This document shows, piece by piece, positions 13,301 to 24,350 of a stretch of 64,000 nucleotides of DNA; the first letter of the stretch is position 1, and each line of letters starts with the position of its first letter. A program made the translations under genes and the position numbers. The notes below the pieces were generated by a model. It ran no database searches, was not told the DNA's origin, and saw only the letters and a program-made list of their open reading frames with translations. This DNA is from Gordionus sp. m RMFG-2023 (taxonomy: Eukaryota; Nematomorpha; Gordioida; Chordodea; Parachordodidae): positions 10,726,052-10,790,051 of the forward strand of contig NC_088776.1 in the NCBI RefSeq assembly GCF_954871325.1. The letters are read 5' to 3'.

Positions 13301-16300
13301 TCCAAATGTTAGTTTAGGCTATTTTATTTTACATCGTCATTAATTATTCCCATGCATAATAAGAATAATCAGTAAATTCATAATCGAGGTTTCGATAAAT
13401 ATATTTTAGTTTAATACTAAGGGAAGATTCAATGCTTAATATACTAAAGATATAAAAGCTAATGAAGGACAATACTTAAAATGATTATTTATGGTAATTC
13501 TTTTTTAAAATGTCCAGCTTAGATAACAACCGATAAAATAAGGTAATGTTTACTCATCATACTAAATTTTAATAAATTGTGCTGAAATTCTTTCATACTT
13601 AATTTCGGAATATTTATATTTAATTTTTAATGATATAATTATATATATTGCCATGGCAAATATTTTGGTAAGTGTTGCTAAAGATTATAACTTTTTGAAA
13701 TCCTCAAACCTCTATGATATGTGAAAAAAAAAGAAGTTTCCTCAAATATTTGATCATCAAAAAGGATGATCAATTTATTTTGAGAAAAGGGCTCAAGATT
13801 CAAGCTTTCGACACACCAAAAACATCCTATCATTAGAATTGGTAAAAGAAATGAAAAGCGTTAACGATTCACACAAATCATATAAAAATATTTAAAATAA
13901 TCCATTACTAAAAATATTCCATGAAAAATAATCGTATGTTGTTACAAATGTATTAATATCGGATAGGGTAGACGATAGATCCCGAAGCATTCTTAGGAAT
14001 GTCATGTCTTGTTAATGGAGTATAGTAAGGAAGTTTCACTTTTTCTACATGGTGTTATATATAAATGTTGATGAGTCATACATAGGGATAGGGAAGAGGT
14101 TTCTGAATAGATACTACTGTCATAGTAGCAGCTATATAATTTTTTTTTTCAGTGCTTAAGAACAAACACCTTTTCACAATTTTTCATTTATCAATGACAC
14201 CATTTTGATAAATACTTTTTGATTGGTAAAATCATTTGTAATATCCAATTGTCCATCAATCTGACTAAACTTTCATTTTGTTTCTTAAAGCACAAACAAT
14301 ATCAATTCTTTATTATTTTTTAAATTGATGAGTTTTTTTTATCAATATGTGTTACTCTTACCATTGATGTTAATTGAGTTCAATTAGTCTTGCAAGAGAT
14401 CCATAGTCAAAATAATGTATCAAAATTTTTTCAACAATACAAAGCATGTCAACATCTAGTCCAGATGGTCTCCACTCAAATTTGTTTCATTAATCAGCTG
14501 GTCCTATAGGAAGTTAAGCTAAAATTACCACCGGCTGATTGATATGAATAACATTTTAAAATAATTATATAAACTACATTTACAGTTGCTTATTATAATA
14601 TGATATCTTTCTCTAAAATGGGTAATAAAATTGGGGAGGGGGGGGTTTGGATGGTGCGCTAGTTTTACTAGAGGACTTAAGGCACAATTTTGCTGGCCAA
14701 AAGATATATTAAATATTATATTGTCATTATTCATATCAAAAATTTTAAAATGAGGGGGTGGGGCGGTTATCTAATTTTATTCACTTCAATGCTTTGCAAA
14801 TCTTTAATTCACCCCCCCCCCCCTTAGCTACGCCAATCTATCTTTTTGAATATTCCCCAATTCATACATAATATTTTATTATAACCAAAAAATATCACTC
14901 ATGTTAGGGATAATTCTGGTAGACATCGAAACCACAAATCCTATCCAAAATCAAAATGCCATTCTGCAATTTCCTCTTTTCTTGCTCTGAACAATATCAA
15001 GCCCAAGAAGAAATCTCGCGGGAGTTACAAAAAACGTAATTATTATCAATAATATAGGATAAAATAATTGAATTTTCTTCCTTTATTTAATTATTTTGGA
15101 AAGAGTTGTCAGGTCAAAATATTTCAAATTGGTGGAGAAATTTGATCAAAATTTATTTTTGAGGGAAAAAATTGAAATTTGTGAAAAAAAATTTTGCCGA
15201 CCGGGCCAATGAAAATGCCATTTTGGCCTCCCTATTTATTCATATCGTACTTAACAAAGTCATTATCACTTTATAATATTTTTCTAAATAGGTAATATTT
15301 TCTTTTTTAAGTTTTATATTTTACTTTTTCATGGTGGAATTTCATTTATTACATAAAAGCAAATGTACTTTGATCCGATAAACAAGACAAAATTTCATAA
15401 AATAACATCTTTATTTATAAAAGGATATTTAATTTAATACAATAACAAGCTATCTTTATTTACTAACTATTTCTCAAGATTTATTATTTATAAATTAAAA
15501 AAGTTGAAATGCTGCAAATTTTTAATGAGGAAAAAATTTTTAAATTACGGGAGATTTATACGGGTGATTTTCAATTGCGGGAGGTTTACGGGAACTCTGC
15601 GTGTTGGTTAAAAAATAACGGGAATCTCCAGCTGATCGTGGGAGACCCGGCAACCATGATTCCAGGATTTGGTAGAAAATATAAATAAACTCAACCCCAT
15701 GATGCGATATTTTTCTTGCTTAAAGAATAAATAATGATTATAATATCCGAAGTCGTTAAACATATACTTAGAATATATCACTGATATATACACATTTCAG
15801 ACATAGTATAATATAATATAAACATATATTTAAAATGTATCTCTGACATTGATATAAATACAATTTTTATATAATATACATTTCCGATATAGTATAATGT
15901 AAATTAAAAACTTATATTATATATGTCGTATCCTAATATGGTACTTTAGTGATTCAGAATCCCTACATTTATTCGGAACCTGTTAAAATTATGTATTTTG
16001 AATATTTATGAACGCAGCATATATACTTGCCCTTTTCATCACCGAGATTTGTCTTCCATATATTACAGTTGGTTTTAAAACTAGGATGCATACATGCTAA
16101 AGCATCATTGTTCGTTGCCATAAAATCGTAAAGGATAGCGTATTATGATATTTTAATATCTCTGAATATAATTACATGATTAAAACCATAATTTATTATT
16201 TTATCAAATAAACTAAATTGTATCCTATTCTTACCTCCCATTTTTTTAAAAAAAATTTACCTGCCGTTTTATATAAGTTATATAAATACTCCTATTAATT

Positions 16301-17409
16301 AGAGTTGGGTAATCGTATTTTAAGCTGGTAAAAAAAAATGCAAAATTCAGTTTTTAGACGAAAACTAATATTCCAACAAAGGATAAATATATTATTCCAC
16401 ACCTAAATGCTTGGGAGACATTCCTTCCTCATCACAAGTTTGTAGATTAATCTTAATTAGTATATTATCATCCATTACCCACATATAATCATCAATATAT
16501 TATATTCCCCAATTATGAACTTTCCCTTGTTTTTTTCTTCTAAATATTTTTTAGCTAATAGATAACCAATTTAAGATCAATTTTTTTTCTAATATAGTTA
16601 AAAGCAACAAAAATGAAGAGCACTCTTTCCTCAATAAAAGAACTTCCGCCGATTCCGCTTTTACCTTAAATTCTTTTTCAACCCTCAGCGATATAGGTGA
16701 GAATAATTGGGACGAAAACCCTAATTTTTACAATAAGCCGCTCCGTAAAAAAACTTACAGGGGAATTCACAAGGAACGCTACGTTACCGAACCCTTTAAG
16801 GAAGATGAATTATCCTTACAATCTTATTCAGAAGATATAGTGGAATACAAGGCTCAACCACCATCAAGAACTTTCAAAGGTTTGAAATTGAACAAAAATT
16901 TAGAAAATGGTAATAAAACGCGTAGTAGTAGAGCCAGCAACGGTAGCAGAAATCGCTCCAAGACGAGTTTGATACCTAATGAAAATAATAATAATAATGG
17001 TAACACACATGAGTATATCCCCGTAATTAAGCTCTCCAACGAGAGCATAAAACTCGCCTATCCCGAAAATATAAATAATTCGGGACTAAACGGCACCATA
17101 GCTAATAGTGTGAACGTAGATTCCAAGAATGCTATCCCAACCGAACGGCCATCTAATAACAAATTACTATATCATCCTATACTGACCGACGCCATATTCC
17201 CTCAACCTATAAATCAAAACAAGATTTACAATAACAATTATTCCGCCATAACTCTAAACGAAAACAATAGTTTGATAAATACCGAATATAATAAAAGTTA
17301 TAATACGTTGCCTATGAACGGTAACGATTCTTTCGGAAAGACCTCTATAGTGTTTAACAGGAAAGGTGAACCTCTTACGCCGCCTTACCCGTTTATTAAA
17401 CATCAATAG
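7376..17409 (+). CDS. EGF-domain single-pass transmembrane protein, six exons, 796 aa
   Basis: Exons: 7376-8473, 11063-11212, 11503-11599, 12204-12371, 12935-13007, 16605-17409. All introns are GT-AG; junction phases 0,0,1,1,2 agree and the total is 2391 nt (797 codons with the stop). The first 30 residues are moderately hydrophobic and fit a signal peptide. Residues to about 325 are acidic, Ser/Asn-rich and look disordered. EGF1 spans 328-362 (six Cys, GDG motif). EGF2 (about 369-397) shows only five Cys. A charged, probably helical linker (417-448) leads to EGF3 (468-501, six Cys). One helix at 506-524 is followed by RKRK, giving an extracellular N-terminus. The 270-residue tail is Asn/Ser-rich with basic patches and ends in PPYPFIKHQ. 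I do not recognise the family; a receptor or adhesion protein is inferred only from topology. The start has no upstream evidence beyond being the first Met in frame. Confidence 0.88.
8588..8751. mobile_element. MITE family 3, about 164 bp, in intron 1 of the EGF gene
   Basis: Imperfect terminal inverted repeats of about 35 bp (8588-8622 and 8717-8751) share the pattern GGCCTC, TTTA, AGTAA, GCGAAATA. There is no coding capacity. A related but more divergent element may lie at about 39440-39650. Confidence 0.7.
9061..9349 (+). mobile_element. MITE family 2 (GGCTGTGTC termini), copy 1
   Basis: The left end GGCTGTGTCATGGTT pairs with the right end AACCAGGACACAGCC. The interior is T-rich on this strand and non-coding. 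It is the reverse complement of 25964-26216, including the block TCGAAGT then CTAAA and GGCTCTTT. It lies in intron 1 of the EGF gene. Confidence 0.8.
9676..9798. repeat. Short palindromic element, about 123 bp (MITE-like)
   Basis: CCCTGCAATCACAGTTACCGC at the left is matched by the reverse complement of GCGATAACTGTGAATGCAGGG at the right. The stem is about 21 bp with three mismatches. The centre also contains the palindrome ATACAAAATATACTGTATTTTTGTAT in looser form. No coding potential. Confidence 0.7.
10165..10360. repeat. MITE family 4, partial copy
   Basis: It is similar over about 190 bp to 19905-20110, including TTCATGAT, AATAATCTAA, and AGCTGTTAAATCGTG followed by GGATCGGAT. Only the right terminal repeat is recognisable. 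It lies in intron 1 of the EGF gene. Confidence 0.6.
10757..10897. mobile_element. MITE family 4, copy with both ends, about 141 bp
   Basis: The left end CGATTTAACATCGGATCGG plus TTTTTAAAATCTT is the imperfect reverse complement of the right end AAGATTTTAAAAACCTATC plus AGCTGTTAAATCATG. The interior is AT-rich with no coding signal. It shares the right end with 10165-10360 and 19905-20110. Confidence 0.7.
12428..12600. repeat. GC-rich GGCCCG repeat (family 5), 3' end degraded
   Basis: It starts AGAGATCTGC and is packed with CCCGGCCCG, CGGGCTCGGGCC and GGGCCGGGCC, in sharp contrast to the AT-rich surroundings. The AGAGATCTGC/AGGTCTCT termini and GGCCC-rich bodies recur at 22328, 30953, 37771, 43440 and 51831. 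The 81-codon open frame on the minus strand here is produced by the repeat itself. It lies in intron 4 of the EGF gene. Confidence 0.65.
13008..16604 (+). other. Intron 5 of the EGF gene (3.6 kb)
   Basis: The intron is bounded by the donor AAAAAG/GTATTT and the acceptor TTAAAAG/CAACAAA. The alternative AG at 16594-16596 (ATAG) would place a stop directly in frame, so the acceptor at 16603-16604 is preferred. Inside are a run of 12 C at 14812-14823 followed by TTAGCTACGCCA, which resembles the end of a hAT-type element, and a small repeat at 15549-15655. No coding signal seen. Confidence 0.7.
15549..15655. repeat. Short dispersed repeat (family 6), copy 1
   Basis: It is similar to 55838-55912. 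Shared parts are TTGCGGGAGNTT, TCTGCGTGT, TAAAAAATA and the end GCTGATNGTGGGAGACC followed by GNCAACC. It reads as a small non-coding transposon fragment. Confidence 0.6.
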
Positions 17410-17530
17410 TTTATGTTTGTTTTTCTTAATATCGATAGAAAAAACGCACGTTTTTCACAACACATCATTGTTTAAGAGGAATATTCATTTTAAAAGGGAA
17501 ATGTTATATTTGCGTGTGATTTTATTTATG

Positions 17531-17536
17531 AATAAA
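17531..17536 (+). promoter_or_regulatory. Candidate polyadenylation signal of the EGF gene
   Basis: AATAAA lies 122 nt after the stop codon at 17407-17409, the first canonical hexamer downstream. Given the AT-rich background, chance occurrence is possible. Confidence 0.4.
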
Positions 17537-19383
17537 ATCAAAAATATAAATTTTAAATTCCAGGGATAGATTTAATTAATTTATTCAATATTGTATTTGC
17601 AGATTTTTTTTATAATCTAACTATGTCCGTGGATTTTATTAACGAGTATTTGACCTGTAGGATTAATTAGAATTGACAGAAATTGAGGAAAAGGGTTTTA
17701 ATTTCAAATATATATATTTTTTTCGGCTTAAGCATATGAATTTAATACCATTTTTAGAAGTATAATTGAAAGTATTAGTTGATGAAAATACATCTTTACA
17801 AATTAATTTAATTTAATATAGTAAACTTAATTTTTTTTCCTTCTTGTATTATAATATAAACACATCAGATGAGTTAATAAAATAAATAAATTTATTGTTT
17901 AGTTTATAAGAAGGTAATAAATATTTTGACAGGGTCTCAGGATAGCTAGAGGATGTTGAAAAGATTCTTAGAGTTCTGGTATAGAGTAGGACCTGCGTGC
18001 CCTTTACGAGTTGTAAAAGGCAACTAAGAGAGCTGATGTCAGGAAGAGGATCCGACTAAAAAATATTGCTACGTTAGCCAGATAATTTGATAAAGTTAGC
18101 TAGGGTGTTCTCCCAATCAATTGTAGATTGTCATATAAATTTTATTTATTTTGATAAGTAATGGATCGTTAAAGTATTACGGTAATTAGAATAATCTATT
18201 TGATCTTGAAAGTTGTATCCAGGGCCATGCTAAAACTTTTAGAAACCCAGGGTGAAAATGAATTTGGTCGCCTAAATCTCTCAATTTACCTAAGTTTTTT
18301 AAAAAAAACTCATAAAATAACTCACTAGGTTAGTATATTTTAAGATAATATTCTTGAATAAGCAGCTTAGAATATTAACTAGGTATGACTTTACAATTAT
18401 AATGATTTATAGAAAGAAATTAGAAAACTTTATAGATTTTAGAATCATATCAGGTGAAGTTATTACTGGGGATTTGTGATGTTTAAGAAAAAGAGACATG
18501 AATCTTCTAAAATTAAATCTAAAACTAATTGAGAAAAATGGAAAATGTAAGACAGAGGCATATGCCCATTGAGTTAGGAACATAGTTGGTTCGGTACCAA
18601 TACCACTCAATAAACATTTTCATCAAAAAGCCTTGTATTTTTATTTTGAAAAATTTATTAAATTAAATAAGATTGTTTATATATTATATCTTAACTCTAT
18701 TTTTTACTTTGCCTGCCTACATATTAATACCAGAATCTTTGGATTTTAAAAATAAGCTATAAAATTAAAACCTATAAAAAAAATGTAGATTATTGAGACA
18801 TATATAATTATGTTTCCTTTTTGCCAAATCCGCTTAAAAATAAAACGGTGATAGGAAAAAGGAATGTAATAGTCGCCACGATAAAATGTCAGGTGCCAAT
18901 GAGAAGTAACATAGAAATTAAAGTGTAGTAAGTGTAGGAATTGTAGTAAAATGGTCAAGGTAAACTACAACTTGCGGATGGCAAAAATAATATATCATCA
19001 TCACATATCCGCCAAGCAGCAATAAATGCGACTCGATAATTAAAATGGAGAACACAAAAAATCATTTTATAGATATTCTTAAAGAAGATACGATATTTAT
19101 TAACGGAAGATGTTTTATGACTTAAAAGATACATGCCAATTTAAAGGCATAGAGTTCTGGATAGCTAATATTCAGGGGCTAATCGTGACGCCAAAATTTT
19201 ACGAACATAACTTTAGACACATCTTATTTTACAGGTCAAAATCAATATGAGGCTTCGGTAAAAAATAAAATTAGGTTTTATTTAAAATGCCTTGGATTAA
19301 TTATTAAATTACATTATAATAATGGATTAAAATTTTTCAAAATATCTATATATTTTCTATTTAATAAAAATAACAACATATTT
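17537..19383. other. Intergenic sequence
   Basis: No convincing gene seen between the EGF gene and the convergent secreted-protein gene. A slightly GC-richer patch at about 17935-18060 may be an old repeat. The minus-strand open frames at 18407-18610 and 18746-18958 have no recognisable motif and biased AT-driven composition. Confidence 0.5.
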
Positions 19384-21832
19384 TTATGGCCGTTTATCTT
19401 GAAATTGATCTTTGATATGTTGTGGACATTCCGCGCAACGATTCAAATTTGGGTTGGAGATACAACGGTCGATGCAAAATCTTTCTAATCCTTTTTTAAA
19501 AAAAAAAAATTCTATAAAATTAAAAGTAAAAATTTGAATTTAATCCTGCCTTCTTGCTTCTCCTATCAAAATATACTCTATGGAACTAAATATCATCTTC
19601 CCAAATCGAACTTTATAATATATATATAAAATATGAATGTAATATAACAACGCCATTGAGCCTCAATGTTATAATTCAAATCAAATTTTAAAAAAAAAAA
19701 CTTACCAAAATCTACGATATATTTTGTTTGTGCTATCAAATCGGCATAGAAGAGGCCTTCTACCCTCTTTAATTCTTCCACTATACGTTTTATTTTTTTA
19801 AAAAAATTAATAACTCATTATAATTGTTTTCTTGATTAATAATAATGATTAGATATAATGTTAGTTTTATCAGAAGTTATGCAATGTACCCATCATTGTG
19901 GGATACAATTTTAAGAGATCATCCATTTTTTTTAAAATCTGTTTATGAGATCAATTATTAATATTAGTTTTATCTTTAATTCTATTCATGATCACTAAAT
20001 AATCTAAAATGATTTTAACAAATAAAAATTAATCACACAAATAGATTTTAGCTGTTAATCATGTTGGATCGGATGCAACTATGAATTCAGCCTTATTCGA
20101 CCGATCCGATCCGCTAATTTTATTTCAAAGATCCGAGTCCTATCTGATCCGAAATAAATTTTAACCAGAAAAATATTGCCTAAACCTCGAGATTATGCTA
20201 AAGATGTCCAAACCTTTATGCCATCTATGACCAAGGGCTTGCGTAATATTTTCTGGCCAAAACATTGAGTTAGCATTTTTAAAATCGACTCAAATCGAGC
20301 CGTTTAACAACACTGCTGAAATATAGACCCAAATATGTTCCGAGTCGAAAAAATTTGTTCGAGTCCTTTTTACCCGACGTCTGATTTTAGTTTGATCAGA
20401 TTTGGATTCCGACAAGAGGCTGTCTTTGCGGGTGGTATAATAGTTGTTATTATATCAGAATTTTGAATTGTTAAAAAAAATTTATTTGCAACAATTAAAA
20501 ACTTAATTATAAAAACTTACCTAATCATATAGTTTAATTATTACTTGTATTATGACTTATTCAAAAATGTTTCGAATTATTCGAATATAATATATAAAAA
20601 AAATTTCAGCGAAATCTTATTATATAATTTTTTTTACTAAGAATATATGAGAGAGTATATGAGCAAGCATATTGGTTTATTTTCTTAGTTTCCTTACATA
20701 TTTTAGAATTTTTTATAATGTTTTCCACTTCTTTTGGATTTTAGTAAAATTTTATCCAAAAAATAAATATATCAAATCCTAATGAAATCCTATAAAGGTA
20801 TAAATATAATTAAAAATCATTTTTAAATAAATTTATTTTGTGATGCAGTGTATCACATATAAAATCTATAATGACTCTAATAAATTAATTGGTGTTGATC
20901 AAAGTCCTTCAAAAAAGGAGGGTCCATTTTTAAACAAAATAAAAATAGAGCAACCGATAATGGTGCTTGAATCATTGCAATTATTATAAAATGTAAAGGA
21001 AGAACAATATGTCCTCTTATCAACCATAATAGGTATAATTTTACGCCTAATTGCAAAAGAGTTGCCATAAATTTGGTATTTTTAAAAAAAATCGAAATCC
21101 ATCTATGAAAACTCATTTTAAATAAAAACTTGTTAAAGTTATAACGCTTTATAAATAAATGTGTAACACTTGATTCATATTCTTTAAACAGGCCTATATA
21201 ACCTTATATAGGTTTATAAAAATGATCTTCATTTTTTTTAAACTTGCCTATGACCAACATAAACTATAAGGTTAAAATTTTTTATTAACGTTGACATTAA
21301 AACAGCTCTTTCTGGGGAATATAAAAATTGATGCAAAACTGGAATAACTAATCTATATTCTATACATAACCATATTTTCCTGTTTCAGGATATTATTACA
21401 ACGTTATTGCTGTTCAAACTGATAATTGAGATAGATAAAAATTAAATCACGAAATTAGACCATAATTAAAGTCAAGTTATAGGAGTCTTGTTAAATGTCA
21501 CAATTCCTTTACCCTCCCATTTCTCTTCGACCAAAATTTTTTTCCTCTTTTAAAACATCCCTTCACAATTCTATTTCTCTTTAATTCTTGTATTTCGTTT
21601 TAACAAATCTAATTTTTATTTTCTCTCATGATCACTTTAAATTTAAATGTAAATGTTATTGATTTTTTTAAAAGTTATGATTAAACTAATTTGAAGTCCT
21701 TCCCTAAATGTAATTAAATTAAATAAACCACCAAACTTAATTATTACCTTGGGAATTAACCGTAATTGACAGAATAGCGGCCACCAATACACTCACTACC
21801 AATAGATAACGATGGTTATAATGGGATTTCAT
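19384..21832 (-). CDS. Small secreted Cys-rich protein, paralogue B, three exons, 88 aa
   Basis: Minus-strand exons: 21748-21832, 19706-19780, 19384-19490. Introns are GT-AG, both phase 1; the total is 267 nt. Exon 1 encodes a clear signal peptide: MKSHYNHRY, then a hydrophobic core LLVVSVLVAAILSITV, ending NSQ. The mature part, about 60 aa, contains FYADLIAQTKYIVDF and a C-terminal C-x3-C-x8-C-x2-C cluster ending CAECP. The second intron joins directly to the last exon; the 18-nt microexon of paralogue A has no counterpart I can find, which removes one Cys. Intron 1 (about 2 kb) contains MITE fragments. The family is unknown to me. A secreted peptide, toxin-like or signalling role would be guesswork. 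Confidence 0.82.
19905..20110. repeat. MITE family 4, partial copy in intron 1 of paralogue B
   Basis: It aligns with 10165-10360: TTCATGATCACTAAATAATC, then TAGCTGTTAATCATG and GGATCGGATGC. No coding capacity. Confidence 0.6.
20164..20313. mobile_element. MITE family 1, copy lacking the left terminus
   Basis: It contains CCAGAAAAATATTGCC, AAGATGTCCAAACCTTTATG, CTTGCGTAATATTTTCTGGC and the right end AATCGAGCCGTTTAACAACAC. It lies next to the family 4 copy inside intron 1 of paralogue B. Confidence 0.75.
20877..21116 (-). other. Hydrophobic open frame inside intron 1 of paralogue B, doubtful
   Basis: A 79-codon frame with two hydrophobic stretches (around LGVKLYLLWLI and IIIAMIQAPLSVALFLF) on the same strand as the host gene. 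It has no signal I recognise and no splice context. It reads somewhat more protein-like than most chance frames here, but I would not call it a gene without transcript support. Confidence 0.15.
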
Positions 21833-22327
21833 TTTAATTTTTTTTTGAATGAAAAATTAGTGTTTTTGATGAAAGGCGACTTTTACTTATTCCTTTATTT
21901 ATAGTATAGTTTACATTTTATTTAAATGTCCTCGCAAATTTTTGATAAATGATTTATTATATATCCTTTTTTAATTCAATGATGCCAAAATATAGTTTTA
22001 CTTATATTTTAACTTTTGAAAAAGTGTCAAGGTAAAGTCCAACAAGTCAAAAAAAATGGTATAAAGAAAGGTTAGAGGTGTCAGTTGTTTTTTCAAACAA
22101 CTTTGACATAGACACGCACAAAAATTTTTTTTGACATGAGATAAAATAGACATTATTTAAAAAATATTTTAACAAATCATTTTAAAAAATAAATAGATGA
22201 ATAACATTCAAAACATTAAGTAGATATTGGTGAAAAAATTTATTACACAAGGCAAATTAATCTCATCTTTGCCAATTTTCGCGGCATTGAAGAGAATCAC
22301 CATATACTATAGTTTCCAATATATATA

Positions 22328-22450
22328 AGAGATCTGCAGAGGACAAAATTTTGAACCCACCTGAGGATTTATTATTTTAATCTTTAACGGGTTGGATTTC
22401 TTTAAACCAAGCCTTTCTTGGCCTATCACAGGCCGGGCTTGTAGGTCTCT
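22328..22450. mobile_element. GGCCC repeat (family 5), complete-looking copy, about 123 bp
   Basis: The left end AGAGATCTGCAG and right end GTAGGTCTCT are imperfect inverted repeats. The interior has ACGGGTTGG and GGCCGGGCTTG. These two ends define the family used for the other GGCCC-rich patches in this window. Confidence 0.65.
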
Positions 22451-23714
22451 GATTTAAAGTGTTCAATAAACTTTGATGAGGATCACTATTTGATATATTT
22501 TATAAAAAAATAACTTCCTTCAATTATTTAATTAATAATAACCGTTTCTAAAATTATGTTAAAACATATTTATAAAAAAAAACAGATGGTAGCTCGAAGT
22601 AGCTTTGGACATAATCTTATTAATATAAATTAGTTGCTTCTTTTATAGGATATATAAAGCATTCAGCGATCATTTATATTAAATAATATATTTTGTTTTC
22701 TTCTTTATTTTATAGATCAAAGTTTAGCATTGAATCCTATTTTCCAAACTTTTGCAATGATACCGCTTTCCTTTAAAATAATAAATATATTAAAACAATG
22801 ATCACATAATTAATTAAGCTTCAATGATTAAGAAAGAGAACATGATTTGGCTTAGTTTTTTTTGAAGAACCTTCGTAATTCAAATGTAGATTGATATCGT
22901 TTTTTTTTAAAATTTATATTGCTGTTTGTTAGATTGTTGGGGAACTTAATTTTCAAATTTTTTATTAGAATAATTTGGGTTTCTTTTCAGCAGTTGCTAC
23001 AGCGCTTTTGTCCAGAGGACTGCATGTTCTGACCGACGGCCTTAGCCCCTCATTGTAAACCATTGTCTATGTTACATCTTTATAAAAAATTATTTTGTCA
23101 ACTTTAAATAAATGAGCACACTTTTTAAAGATTGAAAAAAACAAGATTTTTGCAATTTGTTTAAAAAACTTTACCTTCCTTGTGTCATCTTTATATATAT
23201 ATATATTAATATAAAATATTATGACAATTTTTTTTTACCAATTATCTCTTACATTCGAGATAAGATATTTTTAAGACCTATCTCGTCTTTTTTCCTTTTT
23301 AGAATTCTAAACAACTGTCTGAATAGAATGTGATATTTAGAAGACTTTAAAAAAATAAGAATGAGTATATATTTTTAAGCGTAAGGTTATCACCTCTTAA
23401 ATCAAAATCAATATTAAAAAAAATATATTTCTAAATAGAAAATTCTATTTAATTCTATTCACATTCAGAACTAGTAATAAAAATTAAGACTGTCTAAAAA
23501 TGTATTTATTTACTCTTTTTTTTTTAAAAAAACACAATTATTTTAGATGCTGTTTATTTTTTTATTTACTAATAAATATAATTAAATTAAATATAAATAT
23601 ATAAATAAATTATATAACTAAAATTATAATAATTACTTTATATAATAATAATGATAATAAAGCAAAATAATAAATTTTATGCAGGTCTCTCATTGTATTT
23701 ACAAATCAGCTGTT

Positions 23715-24350
23715 TCATTGAAATTGTCTAATCAGATCTTCAGGACACTCTGCGCATCGACTTAAGGATCTGCTTTTTGGAATACATTCGTTTCTACAAA
23801 AGGCATCCAAACCTTTGTTTTTTTTTCAAATAAAAAAATATTTTTAAAATATATTATTTATTTTGAGTAATTATAAAAATATTTATTATTTTTTTTAATA
23901 TGGAATTTTCTGAAACTTACAGTTTTGGATAGATTCGACTGCAAACATTTCCATAATTTTTAATTTATTTGCAAATTAGGTTAAGAATATAAAATATGTT
24001 ATTTTTAATAAAAAAAATTTGAAAAGTAAGGAAATTTTTTCCATCAAATCTGCGTAAAAACACATTTAAATATAAATTACCGTATCGGACTATGTACTCT
24101 GTTTGTGGAATCAAATCATTGTATAGCTTGTTCTGTAGCTCCCTTATAGAGTCAACATTTGCACCTTCATAATACATGAAGAAAAAATTAAAATCATTTA
24201 GTTGTGAATAAATTTATTAGGGTATAGTATAATGCGCATTTATTTTTTTTTAAAAAAATTGAGGTTCAAAATTAATATACCCTGAGATCTGACACTAATG
24301 AAGGTAGCGGCCACGAGTGCTAGAAAAAACATCGAGATTAATTTTGCCAT
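23715..24350 (-). CDS. Small secreted Cys-rich protein, paralogue A, four exons including an 18-nt microexon, 89 aa
   Basis: Minus-strand exons: 24281-24350, 24081-24164, 23921-23938, 23715-23812. All introns are GT-AG and short (about 108-142 nt) and all junctions are phase 1; the total is 270 nt. The signal peptide is MAKLISMFFLALVAATFIS with VRSQ at its end. The mature part has LYNDLIPQTEYIVRY, matching paralogue B, then five Cys spaced C-x4-C-x3-C-x9-C-x2-C and ending CAECPEDLIRQFQ. The first Cys codon is split across the microexon junction (t + gt). An odd Cys count would suit dimerisation if all others pair. It lies about 1.9 kb upstream of paralogue B in the same orientation, a tandem duplication. 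No family recognised. Confidence 0.82.

Noticed and set aside
16854-17048. 64-codon minus-strand Leu-rich frame
   Set aside because: Antisense shadow of the last exon of the EGF gene.
18407-18610. 67-codon minus-strand frame
   Set aside because: No domain; the opposite strand reads as faintly LINE-like but too degraded to call.
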